From contig CM046856.1 in NCBI GenBank assembly GCA_025617745.1, forward strand, positions 39,368,888 to 39,432,887: a DNA stretch of 64,000 nucleotides. The letters are read 5' to 3'. Below the pieces are notes generated by a model that saw only the letters and a list, made by a program, of their open reading frames with translations, was not told the origin of the DNA and searched no databases. Numbering within the stretch: the stretch's first letter is position 1; each line of letters starts with the position of its first letter. The stretch is from Heliocidaris erythrogramma. Taxonomy: Eukaryota; Echinodermata; Echinoidea; Camarodonta; Echinometridae. The position numbers were made by a program, and so were the translations under genes. This document shows, piece after piece, positions 22,744 through 34,399 of this stretch.

Positions 22744-25700
22744 CACTGACGTAGACAGGGGGCACCGGGGGCCATGCCCCCCACCCTATTCAGCCACTAC
22801 AACAACAAAAAAGCGAGAGCGAAAAAGCGAGGGAAGTGAGAGAAAAGGCTTAAAAGGCGCTACACGCCGTTATCTTTCTCTCAAAATTTGCTAAAACGTC
22901 AAAGTTTTCGCGCGGGAAGTGGGAAATAACTCTTCTCTCCCTGCACCCACCCTATTACATACAGTGTAATATTGCGTCCAAGTAATTGAAAAGCAGTCGG
23001 GGCGTCGAACTATAAGACGTCAGAGCTTTCGCGCTTCGCGCGGCAAGGGGGAAACTTCCCCTCCTTGCACCCACCCCTGATACATACATGCAGCGCGGTA
23101 TTGCGTCCAAAATAAATGAAAAGTAGCCAGGGCGTCGAACTAACTTTCCGCCTAAAATCTAAATAAAAGCTCAAAATCTAATTTATATTGTAATTTTTTT
23201 TTTTTTTACTAGACTCCCTCATATAAATTATGAATGAAACGCATAGCCATCTACACGACCTTTATAGTGTTTTCCAATTTACTTCATTTCCCACTAATCT
23301 GAATACAAAGCATTGTAATGTTATGCATGGATACTTCTCGTATTAATCAGTCAGAGATGTTAAAACGATGTTAAACGATGTTAAAACGACACTAATGGTA
23401 TTTACCCAAGCGCGAAACACGTCGAGGTTTATTTCCCTTCCGATATCCCAGCAACCACGTTGGTATATTATGTTTGCATTTGAAGACGACAACATTTTGG
23501 TCTTACGGATCCCGAGTTTAAATTTTGAAGCTCTTCATCAGGGGCCGCTGAGTGTTTCGGAAGTTGGGGGGGGGGGGGGGTGGTGATTTGATTTCACTTG
23601 AATAATAATAATTTTCGAACCTTTTTCCCGAGATTTTATGAAACGTGTCTACTCAAAAGTGGGGGGGGGGGGGGGGGGGGGCTGCAACACACCCCCGTCC
23701 TCCCCCGCTTCAAAGGCCCAGGTGCATTAACGAGTAATCAGCATGCGTGTATATCCTATTTGCATTGTCATATAGCCACAGGCGTAGCCATGATTTTTCA
23801 ATAGGGGGAGGGGGCAGACGTGAAGGATCCAACCGCATAGCCAGGATTTCATTTTAGGGGGGCGGTTGTGGGGCACGCAAAGAGTGCGAAATTAGTGATG
23901 AGCAAACAAAGCGTGCTCCCCAGGAGGTGAGTGCAGGGAGGGAGAGTTTTCCTCTTACGTTTTACAGCAAATTTGAGAGAAAGATAACCGCTCGTAACAC
24001 TTTTTTGAAGGCGGAAAGTTAGTTCGACGCCCTGGCTACTTTTCAGTTATTTGGACGCAATACTGCACTGTATGTAACATGTGTGGGTGCAGGGACGGGG
24101 AGTTCCCCCCCCCCCCCCTTCCACCGCGAAGCGGGAAAGCTCTGACGTTTTAGCGAATTTGAGAGAAAGATATACGGCTCGTAGCAAACAATCTTTTGAC
24201 AGAGGCGGAAAGTTATATTTCGACGCCCTGACTGCTTTTCAGTTATTTGGACGCAATATTACACTGTATGTGACAGAGGTTGGTGCAGGAAGGGGGAGTT
24301 TCCGCCTTCACGCGCGAAGCGCGAAAGCTCTGACGTTTTAGCAAATTTGAGGGAAAGATAACGGCTGGTAACAATCTTTTGAGGCGGAAAGTTTTATTTC
24401 GATGCCCTGACTGCTTTTCAGTTATTTGGACGCAATATTACACTGTATGTGACAGGGGTGGGTGCAGGGAGGGGGAGTTTCCCCCTTTCCGGCCCGCGAA
24501 GCGCGAAAGCTCTGACGTTTTAGCAAATTTGAGAGAACGATGTAGCAAAGAATTTTTTAGGCGGAAAGTTATAGTTCGACTCCTCGACTGATTATTAAGT
24601 ATTTGGACGCAATATTGCACTGTATGTAACAGGGGTGGGAGCAGGGAAAGGGAGTTTCCCCCTTTCCGGCCCGCGAAGCGCGAAAGCTCCGACGCTTTAG
24701 CAAATTTGTGAGAAAGATAAACGGCTCGTAGCAAACAATTTTTTAGGCGGAAAATTAAAGTTAATTAAATTTTGACCACCGCAGTTGAGCGGTAGAGAAG
24801 CTTGAATTTAATATATTGATAAATTGTTTTCTTACACTCACTTCTTCAATCGGGAGAAGAACTACCGAAAACCCTATAGGCTTGAGAAGGAGTCGAGAAA
24901 TTCAGCAAGGCGACATGAAGTTGAGATTTCTTTCAACAGATGAACCTTTGCAAATGCTGTTTTATACACTTTATCTTATATTGGGAGCGAAATATTTAGC
25001 AGGAGTTATATGAAACTTACATGATATAGCGAGCAAAGCAATTACATCTTTATTTTTTTCAAACTTTTTGGACCCTTTAAGCTATTTAAGAAAACTATGT
25101 ACTGGGGGAGATCCTGGCCTGAAAGAAAACAATTATGCGAGGGAGCAAAGCGACCGAGCTTTGGAAAACTTTCGCATTTCAAACCTTCAAAAACTAGATT
25201 ACTAGTGCATTTACCCTCCGGATTTGTGGACGCGTGATCCGTAAAGATTATGATTTTTCTTCATTTCCCCTTATTTTTCTTTCTCTCCTTTGCGTTTTTT
25301 GCACCCCCTCCAAGTGCTGCCCGGGGCACGTGCCCCCACTGCCCCCACCCCCTAGATACACCACTGAGCAAAGAGACCGAGCGGGAGGTGGGAGGGGGTA
25401 TCCCCCTCCTACACCGGGGAATTTTTCAAAAATCTGTCTATAAAACTTACATTTTAGAGCATCCCAAAATGTTTTTTAATGAAAAGAAGGAGTTCACGGA
25501 TCTACGCCAATGGACGGAACCCTTATTGAGAACAACAATACGAGCGAACGAATTTTCTTTGATATTTTGGCATTGAAATTATGGCATTTCTTATTTCCTT
25601 ACTTCTAATTATTAAATAATGTTATGGTATTTCAAGATCAAACATAATGAGTTTGGATAATTATTAGTTTTAAGTTAATGAATCATAATTCTCATTTATT

Positions 25701-26035
25701 TTATCAAAAAATATTGGGGGGGGGGGGTGGTGATAATACAGGCCACCCCCACCTCATTTTTTTTTATATATACCCCATTCCCCCGGGATCGACACCTATG
25801 GTAACAGGGGTGGATGCAGGGAGTTATTTCCCCCCTTCCCGCGCGAAGCGCGAAAACTTTGACGTTTTAGCTAATTTTGAGAGCCAGATAATGGCTTGTA
25901 GCGCCTTTATAGGCCTTTTTCTCTCACTCACCCCGCTTTTTCGCTCTCGCTTTTTTTTTATTTTTTTTTTTAGTGGCTCAATGGGGTGGGGGGGGGGGGC
26001 GGTATGGCCCTACGGTGCCCCTATCTACGCCAGTG
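22744..26035. mobile_element. 3.3-kb foldback composite with tandem GCGCGAAGCGCG units
   Basis: Outer ends are inverted: CACTGACGTAGACAGGGGGC (22744) against CCCCTATCTACGCCAGTG (26035). Inside, 22790-23160 carries, in inverse orientation, the same unit that is tandemly repeated about five times at 23880-24770. Unit words are GCGCGAAAGCTCTGACGTTT, GAGAGAAAGATAACGGCTCG, AGGCGGAAAGTTATAG, TTATTTGGACGCAATATT and GGTGCAGGGAGGGGGAG; the period is about 160-190 bp. 24780-25570 is a different module, repeated at 29270-30020. No matching target duplication at the outer ends, so it may be a composite. No transposase. Confidence 0.6.
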
Positions 26036-27355
26036 GTCATAGTGCTTTAAGAAAGCAAATACGAAATTCCCATAACGTAGTCATTCATCTTTTTCTATCG
26101 CATTTGTCACTTATATTATTTTGAAAAATGCGATTATTCAAGGTAACACGAATATCTCTTAATTTTGGAATCTGATCTGAACAGAGGGACTATGCCAAGA
26201 TAGGCAATGCAGAATAAAAGAGAAAGAAAATTCTTTTAAAAGAATGAATTCAATGAAAAAAGATCAAGCGGAATGAAAAAGAAAACAAAACACAAGGAAA
26301 ACGATTCAGATGGATAAATCGAGAGAGGGAGAGAGAGAGAGAGAGAAGGGTGGGGGAGGAGTGAGAGGGCGAGGGTAATGGATGGGCCAAACACTATATA
26401 GGCTATTGATCATGTTGATTGCACCTAACAAGAAACGAAAGCAAATGAGAAAAAGAGGGAAGGGGTTAAAATAAAGAACATGTATGGTCCTTAATCATTA
26501 TTCGCCCCAAATCCAGTGTTAATTGAATAAGAATTAGTATTTTAAAGCTGTTCAAAATGCTAAATTTTCTAAAACTCGTTTTGTTCCCTCGGATATAATT
26601 CAGCAGGATCTCGTAATTTTGCGCCCACAATTTAGGATTTAGTTCATATATTGCCTTTTTTACGGGTTAAAAATCGAAATTTTCTAACTTCGAATTCCTT
26701 TCCTTTGCTCGAGATCATCTTAGTTTAATCTGGGTTTTGTTAAATTCTAATCCCAAATATAGAATAAATGGCATTATAGGTAGAATTTTTCGAGAAAAAA
26801 AATCCCAATATTCGTTTATCTTGCTAAATTTCTCGAATGTGTGTCCGTTTTTTATTAATTTTACGCTCCGAATAGAAGAATTTTACAGAAAAGTGTTCTT
26901 CATGCAGTGTTCAATAATTTGAAAGAAACTCTAACAATATTTGCTGTGCTCTCTTGCGACTTTGTTCAATAAGGGTGAACTGCATAAGAAATTGCGGTTT
27001 TGAGGGGTGAACATGCAAAATGATGTCATCCTTTAATTTCTTGATTTAAAGCGGGAAATATATAATGTATACTTTTGAGATGACAAGTGTAGGCGCGGGG
27101 CGCCATTGTTTTTATTGTTTGCCCCGGGCGGCACAATCCATAGATATTTGCGCCACTGATTGTATAGCACTGTATAATGTACAGTTAGGGGCCGCGGAGC
27201 ATTTTTGTAAAGGGGGGGGGGGGGGTGTTGAGCGTACGAACAAATTGGGGGGAGGGGCTTCAGCCCCAGCCCAGCCCACCCCGCCCCCTGTCCAATTTCG
27301 CGGCCCATGATGATACATGTTCAAAGTTGGTCCACTCTGGTGAATACCGTTACAA

Positions 27356-27392
<37 letters not shown>

Positions 27393-28383
27393 AAGGGGAA
27401 ATGTTAAAGGAAAATATATAGGTCGGGATTCGGGTCGTTTCGATGTCTGACTTTGATGTAAACTTACGATGTGGGAGCCAGTGAATTTCGCGGTAAAGTG
27501 CACTTGGTTGACTATGGACATACCGATTTCAGGTAGTTGGCAATAACAGGTCGTGTTGGCATGAATTCATGAAACCGATACCATGTTGGGTGTTTTTTTT
27601 TCGTAGCTTTGCTTTGTCATTTTCCTCCTGGAACAATGGAAAGTGTGACCAGAATTCGGTTTGGGGACTTTGGCAGGGATGCGCAGGTGTAGAAACATGA
27701 TAAAGAACCAAAACTACATAAAATCTTTCAAAACTTTCTTCTTTCTCCTGGAAATGGAAATAGAGTTTTGAAGCCAACAGTCCTTCAGGAAAGTAGAATT
27801 ATTGATTGTGCGATGTTCTTTGACTCATTTTTGCTTTACTTACCAAAAAATTACATAATCCAAGAACACGAAAGGAAGAATCTGTTCATCTCGACGAGTA
27901 ACCACTAAAAGGGATAAAACGTATTGACAGACCTAATCTAAATAACACGACGACTGCTCTCGACAGTGATGAGGATTGAAAGGTTGAACGACGTCATTTT
28001 CTGCGATGGACTTGATAGTTGATGTTGGACATTTAATGGTTGTCTTCACTTGTTGAAAGTGCATTTAAATACATTATCATGATGGGAAATTCGTTCTTTT
28101 TGCACCGAGTTTGACGTCAAGCATGTAAACGGGCGTCGTCTGAGACCTGACATAGAAAAAGCTTCATACCGGTGTATCATCAATATCGAGGTCTGAAGTT
28201 AACGTCAATCTTTACCATTGGACAGACAGGTTCGATGAAGAACCTATCTTCCTAATCAAAGAACGTGGAAGGAAGATATACACACCCGATCTACAGGTAT
28301 TTTTTTTTGATTGAAGAAGAAAATATAGAACAGTATTATGTACTAAATATTTATATTGTATTGTTATTCGTTGAAGTCTTAAC
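26036..28383. other. Mostly single-copy-looking gap with GA microsatellites
   Basis: (GA)n at 26321-26347 and 27355-27394; a G tract near 27211-27225. 27410-28380 looks unique, but none of its reading frames has convincing splice sites or recognisable protein similarity. Confidence 0.5.
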
Positions 28384-30510
28384 ACATGCGTGGCCAGGAT
28401 TTTTCAGTGCTGGGGGGGGGGGGGGGGCAGACGTGAAGGATCCAACCGCATAGCCAGGATTTCAGTTTAGGGGGCGGTTGTGAGGCACGCGAAGAGTGCA
28501 AAATTGGTGATGAGCACGCAAAGCGTGCTCCCCAGGGGTGGGTGCAGGGAGGGGGAGTTTCCCCTTCCCGCACGAAGCGCGAAAGCTCTTACGTGTTACA
28601 GCAAATTTGAGAGAAAGATAACGGCTCGTAACACTTTTTTCAAGGCGGATGGTTAGTTCGACGCTCTGGCTGCTTTTCAGTTATTCGGACTCAACCTGTA
28701 TGTAACAGGTTGGGTGCAGGGAGGGGGGGGGGGGGGGGGTCCGCCTTCCCGCGGGAAGCGCGAAAGCTCCGACGTTTTTAGCAAAGATAAACGGCTCGTA
28801 GCGAACAATTTTTTAGGCGGAAAGTTATAGTTCGACGCCCTGACTGCTTTTCAGTTATTTGGACGTAATACTGCACTGCATGTAACAGGGGGGTGGGGGG
28901 GGGGGGGGGGGGGGGGGGGGGAGAGTTTCCCCCTTCCCGCGCGAAGCTCGAAAGCTCTGACGTTTTAGCAAATTTGAGAGAAAGATAACGGCTCGCAGCA
29001 AACCATTTTTTAGGCGGAAAGTTATAGTTCGACGCCCGGACTGCTTTTCAATTATTTGGACGCAACATTTCACATGCGAGGGAGCGAAGCCAGTGACGTA
29101 TCTAGTAGGGATTATGGGGCCGGGGCAAACAATAAAACTAGCCCCCCCCCCCAGTGCCCAAAATTATCTACGTTATTGTACAAGGGAGGGAGCTAATCGA
29201 CCGAGCGGCAAATTTTTCGATTTTTAACCCTAAAAAAAACTTGTCCATTTTACCCAGGAAATTTTGCATTAAATTTTGACCACCGCAGTTGAGCGGTAGA
29301 GAAGCTTGAATTTTATACATTGATAAATGGTTTTCTTTTCGGGAGAAGAACTAACGAAAACCCTATAGGCTTGAGAAAGAGTCGAGAAATTCAGCAAGGC
29401 GGCCTGAAGTTGAGATTTCTTTCAAAAGTTGAACCTTTGCAAATGCTGTTTTATACACTTTATCCTATGTTGGGAGCGCAATATTTAGCAGGAGTCATAT
29501 GAAACTTACATGATATAGCGAGCAAAGCAATTACATCTTTATTTTTTCAAACTTTTTGAACCCTTTAAGCTATTTAATAACAGTTATACTGGAGGAGCGA
29601 AATTACGAGATCCTGAAAGAAAAATAATTATGCGAGGAAGCAAAGCGACCGAGCTTTGGAAAAAATATTCGCATTTCAAACCTTCAAACATTAGATTTCT
29701 AGTGCATTTACTCTCCGGATTTGAGGGGCACGTGATCCGTAAAGATTATGATTTTTCTTCATTTCCCCCTAATTTTCTTTCTCTCCTTTGCGTTTTTTGC
29801 GCCCCTTCTAAGTACTGCCCTGGGCACGTGCCCCCTGCCCCCTAAATACACCACTGAGCGAAAAGACCGAGCGGAGGTGGGAGGGAGTATCCCCCTCCTG
29901 CATCAGGGAATTTTTCAAAAATCTGTCCATAAAACTTGCATTTTAGAGCATCCCAAAATGGTTTTTAATGAAAAGAAGGAATGCAAGTATCTACGACAAT
30001 GGACGGAACCCCTTAATTCAGACTAACAATGCGAGCGAACGAATTTTCTTCCATATTTTGGCATTGAAATTATGGCATTTTTTATTTCCTTACTTCTAAT
30101 CATCAAAGACTGTGATGGTATTTCAAGATCAAACATCATGAGTTTGGATAATTATTAGTTTTAAGTTAATGTATCATAATTCTTATTTATTTTATGCAAA
30201 AATATTGGAGGTGATAATACAGGCCATCTCCACACCTCAATTTTTTTATATATACCCCCATCCCCCCGGGATCGACACCCATGGTAACAGGGGCGGGTGC
30301 AGGGAGAGGAGAGTTTTTCCCCCCCCCCCCCCCCCCCCTTCGCGCGCGAAGCGCGAAAACTTTGACGTTTTAGCCAATTTTGAGAGCCAGATAACGGCTT
30401 TTAGCGCCTTTTTAGGCTTTTTTCTCTCACTTCCCCCGCTGTATTGCTCTCGCTTTTTTAGTTGCTGAATAGGGGGGCCATGGCCCCCGATGCCCCTCTC
30501 TACGCCAGTG
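28384..30510. mobile_element. Second foldback composite, relative of 22744-26035
   Basis: Same order of modules as 23780-26035: GTGGCCAGGATTTTTCAGTG, about three GCGCGAAGC units (28500-29070), the GACCACCGCAGTTGAGCGG module (29275), CCTCCTGCATCAGGGAA (29893), GGTGATAATACAGGCCA (30210), and the end CCCCTCTCTACGCCAGTG (30510). It contains an unusually long G tract at about 28895-28921. The left inverted arm is missing, so this copy is truncated on that side. Confidence 0.6.
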
Positions 30511-30689
30511 ACACTGCCTTATAAAACGAGTTATAAAACAATTTCCCCACTGAGTTTATTTGTTTTGAAAGTAGTCTCACTTGCATGCAGATAGACACTC
30601 GGTATCGACATTGTGCGAAAGAATATACGAATTATTCGGAGGTAAGTTTTATTCCAGGCAAAACAATGTATGTGATATCCCTATATACC

Positions 30690-30925
30690 GTATCCACTAG
30701 CGGATCCAGGGGGGGGGGGGGGCGAATCGGCCGCGGCCCCCCCCCCCCCCCCCCCCCTATTGGCGGCGAAAAAAAAAGAAAAAAGAGGGGAAAAGAAAAA
30801 GAAGAAGAAAGGAGGAAGGAAAGAAGGAGAAAAGGGAAAGAAAATAAGGAAAAAAGATAAGGAGGAAAAGAAAGAAAGAAAGAGAAAGATAGAGAGAGGG
30901 GGGGGGGGGGGCATTGACATTATTT
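30690..30925. repeat. G/C tracts flanking a purine-rich A/G stretch
   Basis: ACTAGCGGATCCAGG leads into G and C runs (30709-30760), then about 130 bp of nearly pure purine (GAAAAGAAAGAAGG-type), then another G run at 30898-30911. The start resembles the hAT-like terminus CAGTGGCGGATC. 30926-31480 holds two more G tracts (near 31131-31144 and 31304-31323). Confidence 0.6.
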
Positions 30926-31948
30926 TGAGGGGTCGAGCACGTGCGAACCCCGGGCCGGTCCTGGCTTGTGGAAAATTAAGTCGGAATGCAACCTAAACGC
31001 ATATTGTCTGAAATGCTTAGTGCAAATGCGCTGACGATAATGCCCCTCCAAAGAAATTTCGTGCCATTCCTGAAGAATCTATTTGAAAAGAGGGGGCCGG
31101 CCGTGACGGCAGCGTTGGATAAGGGAATGGGGGGGGGGGGGGGGTAGGGTGTGCACATGTTCAGTTGCGCTCCGCATTGGCGTGCACATTTGAGTAGGAG
31201 TCTAGCAAAGGTATATGGGGAATTATGTAAAAGCACTCATGATATTCGAGCCCGGCCCCCTACAAAGTGGAGCAGAACCTGCAGAAGTGCAATCGGCAGA
31301 TCCGGGGGGGGGGGGGGGGGGGGTGGGAGGTTGTCATTCATGGGGCCTTTGAAGCCGTTATTGAATAAAGGGGCCGGCCACACATAAATGTCAAGCTTTA
31401 TTTTCTATAAGGTTAGTGCTAAGTCACTCTTGATAAGGCCGCCTGGCGTCTTCAAAGAGCGGCAGAATAAGGACATTTTGGGCGGTTGGGCCAGTCCCAA
31501 AAATTTGGAAGCCCTTTATTTGTTTGAGGGGGCAGAGCTCTACATATATCCCCCCAAAAGAAAATTTGAGGTTGGGGATGGCCTGTATTATTATCCCCCA
31601 ATATTTTAGATTTAAAAAAACAAGAAATGTTATATATTACCTTAAAACATATGATTATCCAAACTCATTATGTTTGATTTTTAAATACCATCACAATATT
31701 TAATGATTAGAATTAAGGAAATAAGAAATGCCATAATTTCAATGTGAAAATATCGAAGAAAATTTGTTCGCTCGCATTGTTATTCTCAATTAAGGGGTTC
31801 CGTCCATTGGCGTAGATGCATGCATTCCTTCTTTTCATTAAAAACCATTTTGGGATGCTCTAAAATGCAAGTTTTATAGACAGATTTTTGAAAAATTCCC
31901 TGATGCAGGAGGGGATACTCCCTCCCACCCCCGCTCGGTCTCTTCGCT

Positions 31949-32827
31949 CAGTGGTGTATCTAGGGGGCAGGGCGGCACTGGGAGGGGGTGAAAAAAGCAA
32001 AGGAGAGAAAGAAAATAAGGGGGCAAATGAAGAAAAATCTTAATCTTTACGGATTATGCGCCCCAAATGTAGATTTTGAAGGTCTGAAATGCGCAAAAAT
32101 TTTCCAAAGCTCGGTCGCTTTGCAGACTCGCACAATTATTTTCTTTCAGGATCTCGTAATTTTGCCCCCCCCCCCCCCAGTATCATACGTTTTTTAGGGT
32201 TAGAAATGGAAAAATTGCCGCTCGGTCGCCTTGCTCTCTCACTTCTACAATAACTTAAATAACTTTGGGGACTCGGGGGTTGGGGCGCAACTTAATTGTT
32301 TGCCCCGGGCGCCATAATCCCTAGATACGCCACTGCCCATTATATAGTTCTTAAATAGCTTAAAGGGTTCAGAATTTGAAAAAGTAAAGATGTAATTCCT
32401 TTGCTCGCTATATCATGTAAGTTTCATATGACTCCTGCTATATTTTTCGCCCCCAATATAGGATAAAGTGTATATAAAACAGCATTTGCAAAGGTTCAAC
32501 TTTGGAAAGGAATCTCAAATTCAGGTAGCCTTGATGATTTTATCGACTCTTTCTCAAGCCTGTAGGCTAGGGTTTTTGTTACTTTTGCTCCCGATATAGA
32601 AGTGAGTGAACAGAAAACCGTTTATCAATGTTTAAAATTTGCAAAATTTCCTGGGTAAAATGCACAAGAAATTGCGTTGTTTACGGTTATAACATTATTT
32701 CGCTCGGTCGCTTTGCTCCCTCGCTTGTACAATAACGTAAGTAAATTTAAACACTCTAGGGGGGGGGGGGGGGGGGAGGTAATTTCATTGTTTGCCCCGG
32801 GCCCCATAATGCCTAGATACGCCACTG
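31949..32827 (-). mobile_element. hAT-like non-autonomous element, inverted relative of 42772-43546
   Basis: Ends CAGTGGTGTATCTAGG (31949) and CCTAGATACGCCACTG (32827) are inverted and match the YAxTG-type termini of hAT elements. The interior is the reverse complement of the 42772-43546 modules (CTCGGTCGCTTTGC, ATCTCGTAATTTTG, AGATGTAATT, AGTTTCATATGACTCCTGC). An internal end (CCTAGATACGCCACTGCCC, near 32323) shows nesting. No 8-bp target duplication is visible at the outer ends. C/G tracts lie near 32165-32179, 32760-32776 and, just outside, 32839-32873. Confidence 0.55.
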
Positions 32828-32839
32828 AATTCACTTCCC

Positions 32840-32876
<37 letters not shown>

Positions 32877-33051
32877 CATGAACACGGAACGACACACCTG
32901 CTTGGAGGTGATTTAATCTATATACAAATCAGTTTAATTAAATTCAAGATTATTTTTCACGGTAGCTTCCAGATTTTGTCAAATTTTCAACCCTTGTACA
33001 GGAGTCAATGTGTGTGCGATTATTCATGTTTTTGATGAACCAAATAATGAC

Positions 33052-33083
33052 AATGATGATGATGATGATAATGATGATGATAA
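33052..33083. repeat. (GAT)n microsatellite
   Basis: Imperfect AATGATGATGATGATGATAATGATGATGATAA. The unit and its flank (ATGATGATAATACAAAAAAT) recur at about 33462-33487, on the other side of the ribozyme palindrome. 32828-33051 shows nothing beyond the C tract. Confidence 0.85.
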
Positions 33084-33344
33084 TACAAAAAATATAACCA
33101 AAGTAGTTCAAAACAATAGACAATTGATGAATAATCTGATAATAAATATCAAAGCTTGTGTGCACCTCCATTGACCGACCCACAACTGGGTCATTCCAAC
33201 GAATTATACATGTATATTAACATAAAATAGTGCCTATAATATACATATAGTTGTAGAGAAATGTAGATGGGAGAACGTATAGAAAAAATAATTTAAAGTA
33301 AGATAAAGTTCACTCCGAGAATAAAGACATAGTAGATATCCGCA

Positions 33345-33418
33345 GGTTTGCTTCCACAAGCGCTTTCGTTTAATTCTTCAGGTGGAGAATTAAACGAAAG
33401 CGCTTGTGGAAGCAAACC
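33345..33418. repeat. Perfect 33-bp palindrome carrying a degenerate hammerhead motif
   Basis: 33345-33377 and 33386-33418 are exact reverse complements, separated by TCAGGTGG. Read on the minus strand (33385 to 33354) it gives CCAC-CTGAAGA, a short weak stem II, CGAAA, GCGCTT and GTGG. That is the layout of the hammerheads in the adjacent Penelope arms, but the first stem II pair is mismatched. It appears to be a head-to-head junction of two Penelope-type termini. Confidence 0.6.
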
Positions 33419-33499
33419 TTTATCTTACTTTAAATTATATATATATATATATATAATGATAATGATGATGATAATACAAAAAATATAAATATATAAACA

Positions 33500-33500
<1 letters not shown>

Positions 33501-33538
<38 letters not shown>
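33501..33538. repeat. (TA)n microsatellite at the left edge of the Penelope pair
   Basis: Nineteen TA dinucleotides abut the first base of the inverted repeat. Another (TA)n follows the right edge at about 39041-39064. Confidence 0.9.
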
Positions 33539-33541
<3 letters not shown>

Positions 33542-33598
33542 AAATAAAGTTCACAACATCATATAGAATACACACACAAGAAGCATGTTTTTATAAAA

Positions 33599-33636
33599 AT
33601 TCACAAGCGCTTTCGATTTAATCTCTTCAGGTGAAT
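33599..33636 (-). ncRNA. Hammerhead ribozyme, left Penelope arm
   Basis: Minus strand reads ATTCAC-CTGAAGA-GATTAAATC-GAAA-GCGCTT-GTGAAT. Stem I is ATTCAC/GTGAAT, the conserved cores CTGANGA and GAAA are intact, stem II is GAT/ATC with a TAA loop, and stem III is the self-complementary AGCGCT with no loop. Such a stem III is expected to be active mainly as a dimer. Hammerheads of this minimal kind are documented in Penelope-like elements. Confidence 0.8.
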
Positions 33637-34399
33637 GAGCCATTGATAGTTTTGACATGTTTTTATATACACGTATAGTACAGTAATATGCAAATGGCAA
33701 TATGTGTGGTATTGTCCAGTAGTTCTTTTGACGGCTTAATAAGTCTTTGCTTAAATCTTAGACTAAGCGTTGTACGGTGAGAACTCTAAAATGTTAGGAT
33801 TCTCAGAGAATCCTATAATCCGTACAATCCAAACCTTCTTTGTAAAGTCACACAAAGATCATCGTATAATGATTCACGAGGCCTACACATGATAATAGTA
33901 AGCGAGGATGGGTATTTGTAAACACATAATGAAATGTAGGCTTTAAGGAATAGTTTTGTTACAAGTATGGTACAATGATATTCTTAGGACAAGTTTGAAA
34001 CATTGTCCTGAATCTGTTTTACGACGTATTGAATCTTAGTTCTAATCTCATATTAAATGATGCAAGTAGGAAGTTCTTTGTTGCCAGTTTCTTTGGAAGT
34101 CTTAATCTGTACAACTAAACAAATCATAAAGTTATATAACAATTCTTATTAATCTGTGACCGTGGGAAAGGCAAATAAAAATGGGAGTCAGTAGAGAAAG
34201 AAAATGGAATAAACTAATATATTGACAGGTGTCGAGGATGCAGTGTCTTAAGGGAGAGGGAGAGAGATATATTGAAATACTTGTACACAAAGAGATAGAG
34301 TAGGATGGGGGGGGGGGGGGGGGGTTGTTGTTTGGAGTTTCGGGGGATAATGGTAAATGTGGATGTGGGTGAGAAGGAGTAGTAGGAGAAGCAGTTTTC

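Noticed and set aside
27529-27777. 82-codon minus-strand frame in unique sequence
   Set aside because: No splice sites at its edges and no family resemblance; the length is within chance expectation.
33501-33538. (TA)n tracts as target-site duplication of the Penelope pair
   Set aside because: TA repeats are common nearby and differ in length on the two sides, so a duplication cannot be distinguished from a pre-existing microsatellite.
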